Notes: a model not told the origin generated them from the letters alone. Shown: positions 25,960 through 35,094, counted from the stretch's first letter. The stretch is 64,000 nt of DNA from Vibrio penaeicida (GCF_019977755.1 NZ_AP025145.1:310001-374000); one strand, 5' to 3'. A program made the numbers and translations.

Positions 25960-26354
25960 AGTGAATATATGTGTGTTAGTTCATTTGGACGATCGATAAT
26001 CCACTAAATTTGCTGTGGTGTATAGATCATGACCAGAAAACAGAGGGAAGTGTTGTTATGAACGATTTTCACTGGTGCCTTAGCACGTAATTTCCAATTG
26101 ATGGCGATATAAATCCTAATTTAGATGACTGTCTCAGTTGAATAGAAACTGACCGAAATTGAACTGCTAATTAAGGTAAAGCAATCCCATTTTCGACTGT
26201 TTACTCTGATTTATAAATGCAATTAGTTTCATTGGTGCGTAACTTTGATTGTGAAAAAAGAAGCCATGCTCACATGGTATTCGAACTATCAAATTTGTTA
26301 GTAATAACAAATATTTATGTATCATATAAATTAGAATAATCACAGGAAAACAGT
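25960..26354. other. Intergenic region upstream of the alkaline protease
   Basis: An AT-rich spacer of 395 bp between divergent genes. It should carry both promoters. I see no repeat, attachment site, RNA gene or coding remnant. Confidence 0.5.
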
Positions 26355-27932
26355 ATGTTAAAGAAAGTACTAGGTTGCTGTATCGCCGCTTCATTTGCGG
26401 TGATTTCAACGTCAGGCTACGCACAAAATAATGAAGAACAAGGCTTTACTTCAGAAGGTCAAACGCTGGCACCTTTGGTGTCTGCACCTGAAAGCCAAGG
26501 GGTCAAAAATCAGTACATTGTGGTATTGAAACAGCCTTTCTCAGTGGCAAGTAACCCTGAATCAATCCAAACCTTTACTCAACAAACGGTATCAAGCTTA
26601 GTGACGGAGCAGGCTGTGGAGGTCGACAAAGTGTTCGACCGTTCAATCAGTGGCTTTGTTGCAACGTTATCAGAAGATCAGCTTGATTCGCTACGTGCCG
26701 ACCAGCGAGTCGAGTTTATTGAGCAAGACCGAATCATTTCTATTGATCCTCTTATCTCTGCCAATGCAAACCAAGGGAGTGCAACTTGGGGGCTAGACAG
26801 AATTGATCAGCGCAATCTTCCATTGAATAGCAACTACAGTTACAACTACGACGGCTCAGGTGTTACCGCGTACGTCATCGATACGGGTGTGACCAATACA
26901 CACCCAGAATTCGGCGGTCGCTCCGTTTCGGGTTACGACTTTATCGATAACGACGCCGACTCAACCGACTGTAACGGTCATGGTACACACGTTGCAGGTA
27001 CCATTGGCGGTGCGAAATACGGTGTCGCGAAAAACGTGAATATTGTTGGTGTCCGAGTCTTGAGCTGTACTGGTACCGGTTCTACTTCAGGAGTTATCGC
27101 CGGTGTGGACTGGGTAGCGGCAAACGCGTCTGGTCCATCTGTTGCCAATATGAGTTTGGGTGGTGGCGTGTCTACGGCATTAGATCGTGCAGTGGCAAAC
27201 GCTGTGAAATCAGGCGTGAGTTTTATGCTGGCAGCGGGTAACGACAATGCCAATGCGTGTAATTCTTCACCAGCTCGTGCCGCTACTGGTGTAACGGTAG
27301 GTTCAACGACTCGCAGTGATAGCCGTTCAAGCTTTTCTAACTGGGGTAGCTGTGTGGATGTCTTCGCTCCGGGCTCTAGCATTACATCGGCTTGGTATGA
27401 CGGCAGCTACAAAACCATCAGTGGTACATCTATGGCAACACCACACGTAGCCGGCGTTGCAGCGCTTTACCTGCAAGCAAATCGATACCTTTCTCCTGCT
27501 GCGATTTCTAACTTGATCACTCAACGCGCGACAGTCGGTAAGGTTAAAGACACCAAAGGCTCTGTGAACAAGCTGCTTTATAGCCTGAGTGACAGCAATT
27601 GTGAACCCGATTGTGCAAACCCAGGTGATGGCAAGTTAACGAACGGTAAGGCAGAAACAAACATCAGTTTAACTCAAGGTGGACAAGAGCATTATTACAT
27701 TGACGTTCCTGCTGGCCGACGCCTATCTGTAACGATAAGTGGTGGAACAGGTGATGCTGACTTGTACACGCGTTTTGGCGCCAAACCGACAACCAGTTCA
27801 TGGGATTGTCGTCCATACCGTAACGGCAACAGCGAAACCTGCACCGTAACTAGCACGAAAAGCGGTCGCTACTTCATCATGTTGAGAGGGTACCGAGCAG
27901 CCAATGGTGTGAGTTTGAAAGCGAGTTATTAG
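26355..27932 (+). CDS. Secreted proteinase K-like S8 alkaline serine protease with PPC domain
   Basis: This 525-aa precursor has a signal peptide (1-23, ending SGYA), an I9 inhibitor propeptide (about 52-131, QYIVVLKQPF...VEFIEQDRIISI), and a catalytic domain of the proteinase K/aqualysin type with D176 (VIDTGV), H209 (NGHGTHVAG) and S359 (SGTSMATPHVAG). A C-terminal pre-peptidase (PPC) domain (about 425-525, GGTGDADLYTRFG...) would be cleaved or bind substrate. Close relatives include the Vibrio alginolyticus exoprotease group. It should digest extracellular protein. A strong terminator follows. Confidence 0.95.
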   Translation: MLKKVLGCCIAASFAVISTSGYAQNNEEQGFTSEGQTLAPLVSAPESQGVKNQYIVVLKQPFSVASNPESIQTFTQQTVSSLVTEQAVEVDKVFDRSISGFVATLSEDQLDSLRADQRVEFIEQDRIISIDPLISANANQGSATWGLDRIDQRNLPLNSNYSYNYDGSGVTAYVIDTGVTNTHPEFGGRSVSGYDFIDNDADSTDCNGHGTHVAGTIGGAKYGVAKNVNIVGVRVLSCTGTGSTSGVIAGVDWVAANASGPSVANMSLGGGVSTALDRAVANAVKSGVSFMLAAGNDNANACNSSPARAATGVTVGSTTRSDSRSSFSNWGSCVDVFAPGSSITSAWYDGSYKTISGTSMATPHVAGVAALYLQANRYLSPAAISNLITQRATVGKVKDTKGSVNKLLYSLSDSNCEPDCANPGDGKLTNGKAETNISLTQGGQEHYYIDVPAGRRLSVTISGGTGDADLYTRFGAKPTTSSWDCRPYRNGNSETCTVTSTKSGRYFIMLRGYRAANGVSLKASY

Positions 27933-27972
27933 AAGATTAACGCAATTTTTAGATAACTAAATTTTACCTTTT

Positions 27973-28007
27973 AAGGATGGTTTACTCGCTAAACCATCCT
28001 TTTCTGT
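27973..28007 (+). terminator. Intrinsic terminator of the alkaline protease gene
   Basis: AAGGATGGTTT and AAACCATCCTT form an 11-bp stem, followed by TTCTGTTTTCC. Confidence 0.9.
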
Positions 28008-28020
28008 TTTCCCTCTTAAT

Positions 28021-28300
28021 ATACCCAAGTAACCTCAAGATGCTTGGTTCAGCGGCTTCCTTACCAAAGAATAGGGAACTGGCTTTCAGGCAAGGCATCG
28101 ATTTGAAGATCTAGTCATTCTAAATCAAGAATCGGTAACGCAGTATGAAAGCCAGTTAAACTCGCCCTTGGGAGCCCATATTCTGCCTCACTTCCTCGTC
28201 AAAGAACTTGGAAAGGACTCGTCATTCCACAGCGTTCTTTTCCTTGAATTGAAACAGAATATGAGGCTCTGAATCCTGCACCTTGAGGTCACTTGGGTAT
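28021..28300 (+). repeat. ATACCCAAG palindromic repeat, full copy 2 (280 bp)
   Basis: It opens ATACCCAAGTAACCTCAAG and closes with CTTGAGGTCACTTGGGTAT. Inside are AACTGGCTTTCAGGCAAGG, TATGAAAGCCAGTTAAACTC, GCCCTTGGGAGCCCATATTCTG and GACTCGTCATTCCACAGCG, the same blocks as in the copy at 40014 and in reverse in the copy at 17610. It sits between the protease terminator and the next convergent gene. Confidence 0.9.
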
Positions 28301-28305
28301 AGACA

Positions 28306-29214
28306 CTAACCCTTACGGTTACCTAACAGCCAATTTCGGAATGCTTCCACACTTGGGAGATGCTTTTTCTCTGCTTTGTAAACCAAGTAATAAGCACTGT
28401 TGGCGGTCATAGATGCATCACTGACTTGAACCAATTCGCCATTGTTAATCTCTTTCTGCACCACAATTTCTGGTAACAAAGCGATGCCTAAGGATGATAT
28501 AGCTGCTTGCTTAAGCATAAAGAAATGCTCAAAAGAAGGGCCTGATGGATTGAGACTAGGTGTTTGAGTCGCTTGTGCCCAATGGCTCCAAGTGTGTGGT
28601 CTTGTCGAGTGTTGCAGCAGTGGTAACACTTGAAATGGATCTTGAGTGTCACAGCTTTTCAATAGTTCTGGGTTCGCGACGGCAATCGTTGTTTCGTCAA
28701 AAACTTTTTCTGATTCTAAATTTTGCCAATAACCATCACCGTAGAACAACCCAATATCTATGAGTTCACCTTCCAAGTCTGGTGAGCGGTCTGCTGTGAC
28801 AAAGTTCAATTCGAGCGACACCATTTGAAGTTCAATAGAAGGGTAGAGGTCGAAGAAATCAGGCAGTTTAGGGATGAGCCAATATGTCGCTATGGTCGGT
28901 AATACCCCAAGCTTAATTTTTCCTCGGCTTCCTCCATACGTAAGAAGATCGAGTGTTGCTGACTCAATTTTGTCGAATGATTCTCTTAACGCAACAAGGT
29001 AGTTTTCGCCTGCTAAAGTCAGCTGCAGGCGTTGTTTAACGCGGTTGAAAAGAGCCATCCCTAGTTTTTCTTCAAGTGCGGCGACCTGTTGGCTTATTGC
29101 CCCTGGTGTTACAGACAATTCATCGGCTGCTTTCGCAAAACTTTGGTGGCGTGCAGAAGCTTCAAAAGCACGAAGACCGTTAAGTGAAGGGGTGAGTCGT
29201 CTAGGTATATTCAT
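28306..29214 (-). CDS. LysR-family regulator (GcvA-like)
   Basis: This 302-aa regulator has the GcvA-type start RRLTPSLNGLRAFEASARHQSFAKAADELSVTPGAISQQVAALE, including the helix-turn-helix. The effector domain runs from about residue 95 (KIKLGVLPTIATYWLIPKLPDFFDLYP). It is divergent from a VOC gene (29321), with 106 bp between them, so that gene is a plausible target. Its stop lies 5 bp from the palindromic repeat at 28021-28300, which may serve as its transcription end. Confidence 0.9.
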   Translation of the reverse strand: MNIPRRLTPSLNGLRAFEASARHQSFAKAADELSVTPGAISQQVAALEEKLGMALFNRVKQRLQLTLAGENYLVALRESFDKIESATLDLLTYGGSRGKIKLGVLPTIATYWLIPKLPDFFDLYPSIELQMVSLELNFVTADRSPDLEGELIDIGLFYGDGYWQNLESEKVFDETTIAVANPELLKSCDTQDPFQVLPLLQHSTRPHTWSHWAQATQTPSLNPSGPSFEHFFMLKQAAISSLGIALLPEIVVQKEINNGELVQVSDASMTANSAYYLVYKAEKKHLPSVEAFRNWLLGNRKG

Positions 29215-29320
29215 TAGTTTTTCTATTTAATTGCTCAGAAAAGATGGTTTTTATACGAAAAGATGAATAGCTAATATATATAACAGCAAAGTTGCTGTAC
29301 TTTTTCAACAAGGAGATCCT

Positions 29321-29758
29321 ATGAAGCTAACGCCATTTCACGTTGCGATTCCAGTTCGCCATTTAGAAGAATCCCGCCAGTTTTACCGCGATGTATTGAA
29401 TTGCAGCGAAGGTCGCAGTAGCGAATGCTGGGTCGATTTTAATTTGTATGGTCACCAACTGGTGATTCACTTCGACCCGTCAATAGGCGAAGAAGGAAAG
29501 ATACGCCTGCATCATAACTCCGTAGACAGCCATGCCGTACCCGTTCCACATATCGGTGTTGTACTGGAAATGGCAGATTGGGAGGCATTAGCCACACGCC
29601 TAAAAGAGAAACGCGTTGAGTTTGTGATTGAACCTTACGTGCGCTTTAAAGGACAGACGGGCGAACAAGCCACCCTATTTTTCTATGACCCAACGGGCAA
29701 TGCGCTGGAATTCAAAGCGTTTAAAGACATTGAAAGCCAACTGTTTGCTGCGGACTGA
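29321..29758 (+). CDS. VOC-family protein
   Basis: This 145-aa protein has the glyoxalase/bleomycin-resistance fold: FHVAIPVRHLEESRQFYRDVLNCSEG, then HIGVVLEMADWEALATRLKEKRVEF and FFYDPTGNALEFKAF. Likely metal ligands are the His in FHVAI, the His in PHIGV and the Glu in LEFKAF. It resembles small VOC enzymes of unknown substrate that act as dioxygenases or isomerases. AAGGAG sits 8 bp before the ATG. It is divergent from the LysR gene. Confidence 0.87.
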   Translation: MKLTPFHVAIPVRHLEESRQFYRDVLNCSEGRSSECWVDFNLYGHQLVIHFDPSIGEEGKIRLHHNSVDSHAVPVPHIGVVLEMADWEALATRLKEKRVEFVIEPYVRFKGQTGEQATLFFYDPTGNALEFKAFKDIESQLFAAD

Positions 29759-29774
29759 AAAACGTGAGTATTGG

Positions 29775-30350
29775 CTAAATAGCAACAAGCATGTCGTAGG
29801 CTTCTTTTTGGCTGGAAGACAATAAAGCTAGGATGGACTGATCATCTTCCATTGTACGAGCAATGGCGACGGTGCCGATAACCAGCGCCGTAATTGCCAG
29901 TACTTTGCCTTCGTCGCATTCTTTGTATCGCCTCACATAGTTAAGAATCGTCTGGTTCATGTTTTGATAGATACCTGAAAAGGTCGATTTTGCACCAGAA
30001 TCTTTTGTTGAAATATCGGTAGCAAAAAAGGCGAGAGGGCAAGGTGTTTTACCTTTTACGTGTTCAATACTGAGGTAGGTATTTAACAAAAATTCTACCC
30101 ACTCTTGAGGTGAAAAATGTGTTGGCTTTTGTTGAGCCAAATGTGTTTCGCTTGCTCCCTTAGACAAAGCGCTTTCGTACAGTTCTGCCTTACTTGAGAA
30201 GTGGGCATAAAATGCGCCTCGCGTTAAGCCGCAATCTTTCATCACCATATCAATAGTGACGAAATCAAATCCATTTCGCGAAAAAAGGTGAAAGGCACTT
30301 TTTAGGATCTTTTCGCGGCTCTTTTGCTTATGTGCTTTTGTATAAGGCAT
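29775..30350 (-). CDS. TetR-family transcriptional repressor
   Basis: This 191-aa protein has the TetR helix-turn-helix at residues 10-55 (REKILKSAFHLFSRNGFDFVTIDMVMKDCGLTRGAFYAHFSSKAEL). The ligand-binding C-terminal part is helical and resembles AcrR-like regulators (TetR_C). A 20-bp palindrome lies in the spacer to the divergent GFA-type gene, 11 bp upstream of its own start, and is a likely operator for both. It is convergent with the VOC gene. Confidence 0.92.
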   Translation of the reverse strand: MPYTKAHKQKSREKILKSAFHLFSRNGFDFVTIDMVMKDCGLTRGAFYAHFSSKAELYESALSKGASETHLAQQKPTHFSPQEWVEFLLNTYLSIEHVKGKTPCPLAFFATDISTKDSGAKSTFSGIYQNMNQTILNYVRRYKECDEGKVLAITALVIGTVAIARTMEDDQSILALLSSSQKEAYDMLVAI

Positions 30351-30361
30351 CGCTTTTTTTT

Positions 30362-30381
30362 AATATGTTCTTTAACATATT
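30362..30381. promoter_or_regulatory. Candidate TetR operator palindrome
   Basis: AATATGTT-CTTT-AACATATT is an 8-bp inverted repeat with a 4-bp spacer in the 81-bp divergent region. Its length and symmetry suit TetR-family binding and it could shut both promoters. Confidence 0.75.
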
Positions 30382-30431
30382 TTATATGCTACCTAGTATC
30401 CCGTTTACAGCAAGTTAATTGGGAGATAAAC

Positions 30432-30866
30432 GTGAGCAGCTATAAAGTGAAATGCCATTGTCAAAAGGTTGAGTGCGAGATTTCTCTGCCTGTTTCTACT
30501 GTAGTGCAGTGCCACTGTCACAATTGCAGGAAGATGCAAGGAAGTGATTACAGTACGTGGGTAGCCGTACCCAATGCACAGTTTAAAGTGATGAAAGGCG
30601 AAAGTTTCCTGTCGCGCTACGAAGTGAGTCAACGCTCAAGCAAAAGCTTTTGTACCCAGTGTGGGACAACGGTATTTGCCATTAATGGGAAACACTTTTT
30701 AGATCATAAAATGGTAATACTAGGGTCGATAGAGCTTTGTACGTCAGAGCATTATGTGTCAGAGCTTTTCCCTCAAATGCAAGTGTACACCCAAGACAAA
30801 GCCCACTGGGTATCTGTTCATCCTGAAGTGCCTGTATTTGCGGGGGAAAATGAAAATGGAAAGTAG
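30432..30866 (+). CDS. GFA/CENP-V-family zinc-binding protein
   Basis: This 144-aa protein starts with GTG at 30432, with GGGAGA 5 bp upstream. A frame beginning further left runs back across the divergent TetR start. Zinc ligands are visible in CHCQKVEC (residues 8-15), CHCHNCRKMQGS (27-38) and FCTQCGTTVF (about 74-83), the GFA layout. The family name comes from glutathione-dependent formaldehyde-activating enzymes, although most members have no proven reaction. It is likely repressed by the divergent TetR protein, and its end overlaps the next gene by 17 bp. Confidence 0.87.
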   Translation: MSSYKVKCHCQKVECEISLPVSTVVQCHCHNCRKMQGSDYSTWVAVPNAQFKVMKGESFLSRYEVSQRSSKSFCTQCGTTVFAINGKHFLDHKMVILGSIELCTSEHYVSELFPQMQVYTQDKAHWVSVHPEVPVFAGENENGK

Positions 30867-31434
30867 GATGGAACAGTTGAAAATAGCCATAATTAGGCAT
30901 GGCAAACCGAGTTCGGTATCCAACGATGTTGTGGACGCATTAGGTTTTGAGAAATGGGTACAAGCCTATGATTTGTCTGATGTGGATACCCGAAGTCTGC
31001 CACCTTTAGAGCTACAGTTAGAGCTAGAAAAGAGTTACTCAATAAGCAGCGATCTGAATCGCGCTCTGCATTCTGCTCGGCTTTGTGCCAATAAAAACGC
31101 CGACTGTATTTTAAAAGAATTGAGAGAGTTTGAAATCCCTTGTTTCCGTTGGCCATTTAGGCTTTCTATTGGCAAATGGTTATTATTTTCTCGCCTAGCT
31201 TGGTATATGAATATTGTCGGTAAAAGTGAATCGAGACGCGTGGGCCATGCGCGGTTAAGGAAGGCGGTTGATCTCATTGAGGAAAAGTCATTAGAACAGC
31301 CCAATATCGCAATATTTGGGCATGGTTTGGCAAACAGATTTATAGCAGCAGAGCTTAAGCGTCGTGGTTGGACAGTGGCTTCGAGTGGTTCGGGGTATTG
31401 GGGAACCATACGGCTAGTTAAAGCATTGAGTTGA
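30850..31434 (+). CDS. Histidine phosphatase-family protein
   Basis: This 194-aa protein starts at the ATG at 30850 after GGGGGAAA. ATG 30868 is an alternative. It has the RHG motif early (AIIRHGKPSS), a SSDLNRALHSARL segment in the position of the second conserved arginine and a late GHGLANRF with the second catalytic His. This is the branch-1 or branch-2 histidine phosphatase (phosphoglycerate mutase-like) fold. The substrate is unknown. Overlap with the GFA gene implies one operon under the TetR operator. Confidence 0.8.
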   Translation: MKMESRMEQLKIAIIRHGKPSSVSNDVVDALGFEKWVQAYDLSDVDTRSLPPLELQLELEKSYSISSDLNRALHSARLCANKNADCILKELREFEIPCFRWPFRLSIGKWLLFSRLAWYMNIVGKSESRRVGHARLRKAVDLIEEKSLEQPNIAIFGHGLANRFIAAELKRRGWTVASSGSGYWGTIRLVKALS

Positions 31435-31466
31435 GTTTTAGTCTGGGCATCACTTATACAAACTGA

Positions 31467-31658
31467 ACTTTTTGGTTATCGCCTGAAGTGACCGAATGCC
31501 ACAATGTCACAGGTGAGTTTGAATATTTAGTTCGGGTTGAGACTAATGATCAGAAAAGCTACAAAGCTTTCCATTCTGAAACATTGGGGATGTTGCCTTA
31601 CATTGCAACCATGACGACACATGTTGTGATGGACTCGCCCAAAGATGAGCGTGAATAA
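31467..31658 (+). pseudogene. Lrp/AsnC-family regulator remnant (C-terminal domain)
   Basis: A 63-codon frame, with a TGA directly upstream at 31464 and no proper start, reads PEVTECHNVTGEFEYLVRV, then TLGMLPYIATMTTHVVM. This is the typical AsnC_trans_reg (RAM) domain pattern, V-x-E-C-x-x-VTG-x-x-(D/E)-Y and LPxI-x-x-x-x-T. The N-terminal DNA-binding half is absent. A stop codon follows at 31656-31658. It is interpreted as a decayed lrp-like paralogue. Confidence 0.75.
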
Positions 31659-32080
31659 TAAATTAACAGTTTTTCCTATTATATTTTTATGGAGTTTAGT
31701 GATCTTTATTCCAGTCAAAATGGTGATTGGTTTATGTTGAAAATAATAATCAGATAGCTTCTATTATTTTTGAGGGTTATAAAAGTCCAATTAAATCGAG
31801 CAAAAATACAACTTTTTGAAAAATAAGATGAATTTTAATTGGAATTAAACTCATATAATCTACCGTTAAATACGATTGTTTTTCATTTTAAATTAGAGAA
31901 ATCTAAATTTATTAACGTATTGATTATTAATTATAGTTTTCATACATGTAATTCAATGGCTTACATTGGTGGGGTGAATCTCTTACATTTTTGGAAGAAA
32001 TACGCCTATTGATACTTATTTTTCTAATGAGCTACATTCGACTTGGGAACAGTCCCAAATCAAATGGAGAAATCAGAATA
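31659..32080. other. AT-rich intergenic region
   Basis: Very AT-rich, especially 31780-31950, with no gene. It should hold the promoter of the exported protein at 32081. No repeat, terminator or RNA gene was recognised. Confidence 0.5.
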
Positions 32081-32491
32081 ATGAAATTTTTTAAACTTCT
32101 TAGTCTAGCGGCTATGTTGGCGACCTCTGCTGCATCAGCAAACAATGCAATCGTATTCCCAGGCTCAAATTCAGCGGTTGGTGATGCACCTATCGTTTTT
32201 CCTAAAGCGAAAACACCTGTGCCAATTGTTGGTGGTTACACGTTAGAAAACGGGTTACTGACTGCAAGTACATGGAATTGCGGCATTAACTTAGAAGATC
32301 TTGATATGGAAGCGAAAGTTCACTGGGAAGGCAATACACCACAGCTTCTTATTGTTGGGGACTACCCAGAAAATATGTGCCGTGCTGCTTTTACTGGTGA
32401 GTTTACATTGGATCTAACACAGTTCATCCACAACACACCTGTGCACATTTTGGATCGATTGGAAGTTGTGACGAACCCTCGCTTCCGTTAA
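32081..32491 (+). CDS. Exported hypothetical protein, 136 aa
   Basis: It starts at the ATG at 32081 (GGAGAA lies 12 bp upstream), giving a clean signal peptide (1-20, MKFFKLLSLAAMLATSAASA). A longer frame from 31991 would bury it. The mature part repeats IVFPGSNSAVGDAP/IVFPKAKTPVPIVGG, then has a beta-rich domain with two cysteines (NCGIN, NMCRAAF) likely joined by a disulfide. The family is not recognised. A strong terminator follows. Confidence 0.7.
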   Translation: MKFFKLLSLAAMLATSAASANNAIVFPGSNSAVGDAPIVFPKAKTPVPIVGGYTLENGLLTASTWNCGINLEDLDMEAKVHWEGNTPQLLIVGDYPENMCRAAFTGEFTLDLTQFIHNTPVHILDRLEVVTNPRFR

Positions 32492-32520
32492 TTTCCTAAT
32501 TTTCCTTAATCAATAAGTTA

Positions 32521-32560
32521 AAACAAGCCAGTTTCTCCCCCTTACTGGTTTGTTTTTTTC
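32521..32560 (+). terminator. Intrinsic terminator after the exported protein gene
   Basis: AAACAAGCCAGT and ACTGGTTTGTTT form a 12-bp stem with one G-T pair, followed by T7. Confidence 0.88.
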
Positions 32561-32662
32561 GTCTTTGGGCAGCTTGATTATGGAAACAAATGTATGGCTT
32601 AATCCCTGAATAATACAGCCGAAATAGTTTAATGTATAAGTCTCAGGGAGATGGGTCATCGT

Positions 32663-33217
32663 ATGGAAGAACGTCTAAAAAGCCTTATTGAATCTGTACC
32701 GGAGCTGATGGACACTGCAATGGTATGTCGTGATTTAGGGTTACCGAATTTTTACATTGCAGGCGGTGCTATAACTCAAATCATCTGGAACAGTCTTTTA
32801 GGGCGCCAGTTTTTAGATAACGTGAAAGATTTTGATATTGTTTATTTCGATTCGGAAGAAAAACTTAGTGAACAAGAGTACGAAGATGCCGCTCGTATAA
32901 AGCTCAATCATGACGTAAAAATAGACATCAAAAATCAAGCGAATGTGCACCGTTGGTATCCTCAAAAATTCGGCACTGTCATTCCACCTTATACGCGGGT
33001 CGAACAAGGCATCGATTCATGGTTGTCGGCGTTTTCGATCGGCTTTACCTTAGATAAATCTGATCAGGTTTCTATCTATTCTACGAAGGGATTGAGCGAT
33101 GCGTTTAATATGCTAGTGAAGCCGAATAAAGTAGCAATGACCGAAGCGAGTTACCTCAAAATGACCAAAAGCTTTAAAAAGCGGTGGTCGACTATAACTG
33201 TTGAACCTTGGGCATAA
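32663..33217 (+). CDS. Nucleotidyltransferase-family protein (DUF925 type)
   Basis: This 184-aa protein starts at the ATG at 32663, the position where relatives begin. ATG 32651 is possible but its GGGAG touches the start codon. It opens MEERLKSLIESVPELMDTAMVCRDLGLPNFYIAGGAITQIIWNSLLG and continues KDFDIVYFD, with the GG and DxD-like residues of a minimal nucleotidyltransferase fold. It ends with GLSDAFNMLVKPNK. Members have no established substrate. It stands alone and ends 6 bp from a convergent AraC gene. Confidence 0.85.
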   Translation: MEERLKSLIESVPELMDTAMVCRDLGLPNFYIAGGAITQIIWNSLLGRQFLDNVKDFDIVYFDSEEKLSEQEYEDAARIKLNHDVKIDIKNQANVHRWYPQKFGTVIPPYTRVEQGIDSWLSAFSIGFTLDKSDQVSIYSTKGLSDAFNMLVKPNKVAMTEASYLKMTKSFKKRWSTITVEPWA

Positions 33218-33223
33218 TAGGTA

Positions 33224-34348
33224 TTATTTTCTTAAAGCTTGCGGTGGTCTTCCTGTCCAGCTTTTAAAGCCTCGTCTGAAATTACTGGCGTCGCTGTAGC
33301 CTAATCGATGGGCGATTTCATCAACGGATAACTCGGTATGAACCAAATACTCTTTCGCTAATTCACAGCGAACTTGGTTCAATAACACTTGGAAACTAGT
33401 GCCGACTTTTGCCAACTCTCTACGAAGGGTTCTAGAAGAGCAGCCAAAGTGGGTGGTTATGTCTTCTATAGAGGGAAAGCTTCCAGCGCTTTGATACAAC
33501 ATAGCTTTGATTTGATTGACCAGTAAATGAGGTGATTCAAGCGTATCAATGATGGCATCGCACGATGTAAGGCATGCCTTAAGCGTGTCAGAATGATGAG
33601 ATTTTAAAGGGTATTGCAAGATGTCAGCATGAAATCGAAGTTCAAATCGAGGGCTATTGAATTGAGTTTGGCAGCGGAATCTATCGCGGTATTTATTTGC
33701 ATAGATAGGCTCTGCATAAGGGACGTGTAACTCGATAATTTCAAGCTTATTTTTGGTCATTGCCTCAAACAGTGAGACAATAGCGCTTAGAAAATACTCC
33801 GTACAAAATGGCAGTAATTCACCAATGTCTAACGTATTTTTGATGCAAATGGCGGCAGTTTCACCTTCAATCGTCACTTTTACAGCAAAAACAGGTCCAT
33901 TCAATCTTAAGTATTTAAAGCCCGTTCTGACGGCCTCCTCAACCGATTGGCTGCATAAGATGGCGTAGCCCAGAACACCAAAGTGGCTAAACTTCGCGAA
34001 TTCTCCCAGAGTTAAGCCTAGCCCGTCATTAGCCAGCATCTGATTCACTTTGCTAAACAATACTAATTTATCTGAGTAGGTAATTTGGCATTGCGGATTC
34101 TGCCAATCCAGTGTTTCCAACCCAGTACTTTTCAAAAGTTGAGCCGTGTTAATACCGCGTTCGTTCAGCACATTGAGCAACAAGGCAACATCCAGTGTGC
34201 CCAGTTGGTAGCGATGATCGGTTGGAAGGTATTCAGCAATAACGGTCATTGGGGTCGCGCTTTCTTGAGTTATCCGAAGCTTGGGTATTGGATACTCACA
34301 AATATCGGAGTATTCATACTGGCTCGTTTGGGTATAGACTAAGTCCAT
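33224..34348 (-). CDS. AraC-family regulator with Arabinose_bd-type sensor
   Basis: This 374-aa protein is read from the ATG at 34348. A later in-frame ATG at 34246 is possible. Residues 50-240 carry an Arabinose_bd (OruR-like) sensor (LLNVLNERGINTAQLLKSTGLETLDWQNPQCQITYSDKLVLF). The C-terminal double HTH has FPSIEDITTHFGCSSRTLRRELAKVG and LSVDEIAHRLGYSDASNFRRGFKSWTGRPPQALRK. It is divergent from a second AraC gene with only 26 bp between starts, so the two promoters overlap. Both may respond to the same signal. Confidence 0.92.
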   Translation of the reverse strand: MDLVYTQTSQYEYSDICEYPIPKLRITQESATPMTVIAEYLPTDHRYQLGTLDVALLLNVLNERGINTAQLLKSTGLETLDWQNPQCQITYSDKLVLFSKVNQMLANDGLGLTLGEFAKFSHFGVLGYAILCSQSVEEAVRTGFKYLRLNGPVFAVKVTIEGETAAICIKNTLDIGELLPFCTEYFLSAIVSLFEAMTKNKLEIIELHVPYAEPIYANKYRDRFRCQTQFNSPRFELRFHADILQYPLKSHHSDTLKACLTSCDAIIDTLESPHLLVNQIKAMLYQSAGSFPSIEDITTHFGCSSRTLRRELAKVGTSFQVLLNQVRCELAKEYLVHTELSVDEIAHRLGYSDASNFRRGFKSWTGRPPQALRK

Positions 34349-34374
34349 CAACCCATAATGTATAGTCGAACCTG

Positions 34375-35094
34375 TTGCGAAGAAAAATCACCATCCGAAC
34401 TTATACTCGCTCCTCACAAGGGCACAGCCATACCTATTACCAAGTACTGATTCCGACACGTGGATTCATTGATTTAAAAATGGATGGTGAGCCACTGAGC
34501 CTGTCTTACGGTGATTGTTTGGTGATTCCACCAGATTGTTACCATGAATTTCAGGCGCGGGAAGATTTTCGGTTTTTGGTGGTTGATGCAGCCGACCTGC
34601 CTGAAGCCTTAGTTGGGCTAAACAATGCGGTTATCCCATTGAATGAGGCAGCAAATAACTACGTTCAGTTTATTGAAAAGCAGCTGGATGCCGATTTTAG
34701 CAGTGAGGTTGAAAATCAAATTCTTGCGTTGCTGTTTGAGTTGTTAGCGATGCAGGATCTGAACAGTAAAATCGATCTTCGAATCAAAAAAGCGGTGCAA
34801 TTCATTAATCAAGATATCGCTAAGAATCACACCATAAAAGAACTGGCAAACATTGCTTGTTTAAGCCAAACGCAGTTCAAGCATTTGTTCCTCAAGCACA
34901 TCAAACTCACGCCACTGAAATACTTAGCCAAAGTCCGTATGGAACGCGCCCGAATTTTGCTCAACAACACCGACTTGCCGATTAACCAAGTGTCTGAAAA
35001 GGTCGGCTTTGCTTGCCCATCCTCCTTTACTCGAAGTTTTTCTGCGTACTATTCCCTTTCACCTAAACGCTATCGATCTCAAATAACGGAATAA
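34375..35094 (+). CDS. AraC-family regulator with N-terminal cupin
   Basis: This 239-aa protein is read from TTG at 34375, with no clear ribosome binding site, so the start is uncertain. The cupin-like sensor (residues 15-85) holds HSHTYYQVLIPTRGFIDLKMDGEPLSLSYGDCLVIPPDCYHEF. The DNA-binding domain (about 135-239) has TIKELANIACLSQTQFKHLFLKHIKLTPLKYL and LPINQVSEKVGFACPSSFTRSFSAYYSLSPKRYR. A convergent DMT transporter follows and may be its target. Confidence 0.9.
   Translation: MRRKITIRTYTRSSQGHSHTYYQVLIPTRGFIDLKMDGEPLSLSYGDCLVIPPDCYHEFQAREDFRFLVVDAADLPEALVGLNNAVIPLNEAANNYVQFIEKQLDADFSSEVENQILALLFELLAMQDLNSKIDLRIKKAVQFINQDIAKNHTIKELANIACLSQTQFKHLFLKHIKLTPLKYLAKVRMERARILLNNTDLPINQVSEKVGFACPSSFTRSFSAYYSLSPKRYRSQITE

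Noticed and set aside
32663..33217. Nucleotidyltransferase as MNT antitoxin of the HEPN protein
   Set aside because: It is 19 kb from the HEPN-like genes and of the DUF925 type, not the MNT type.
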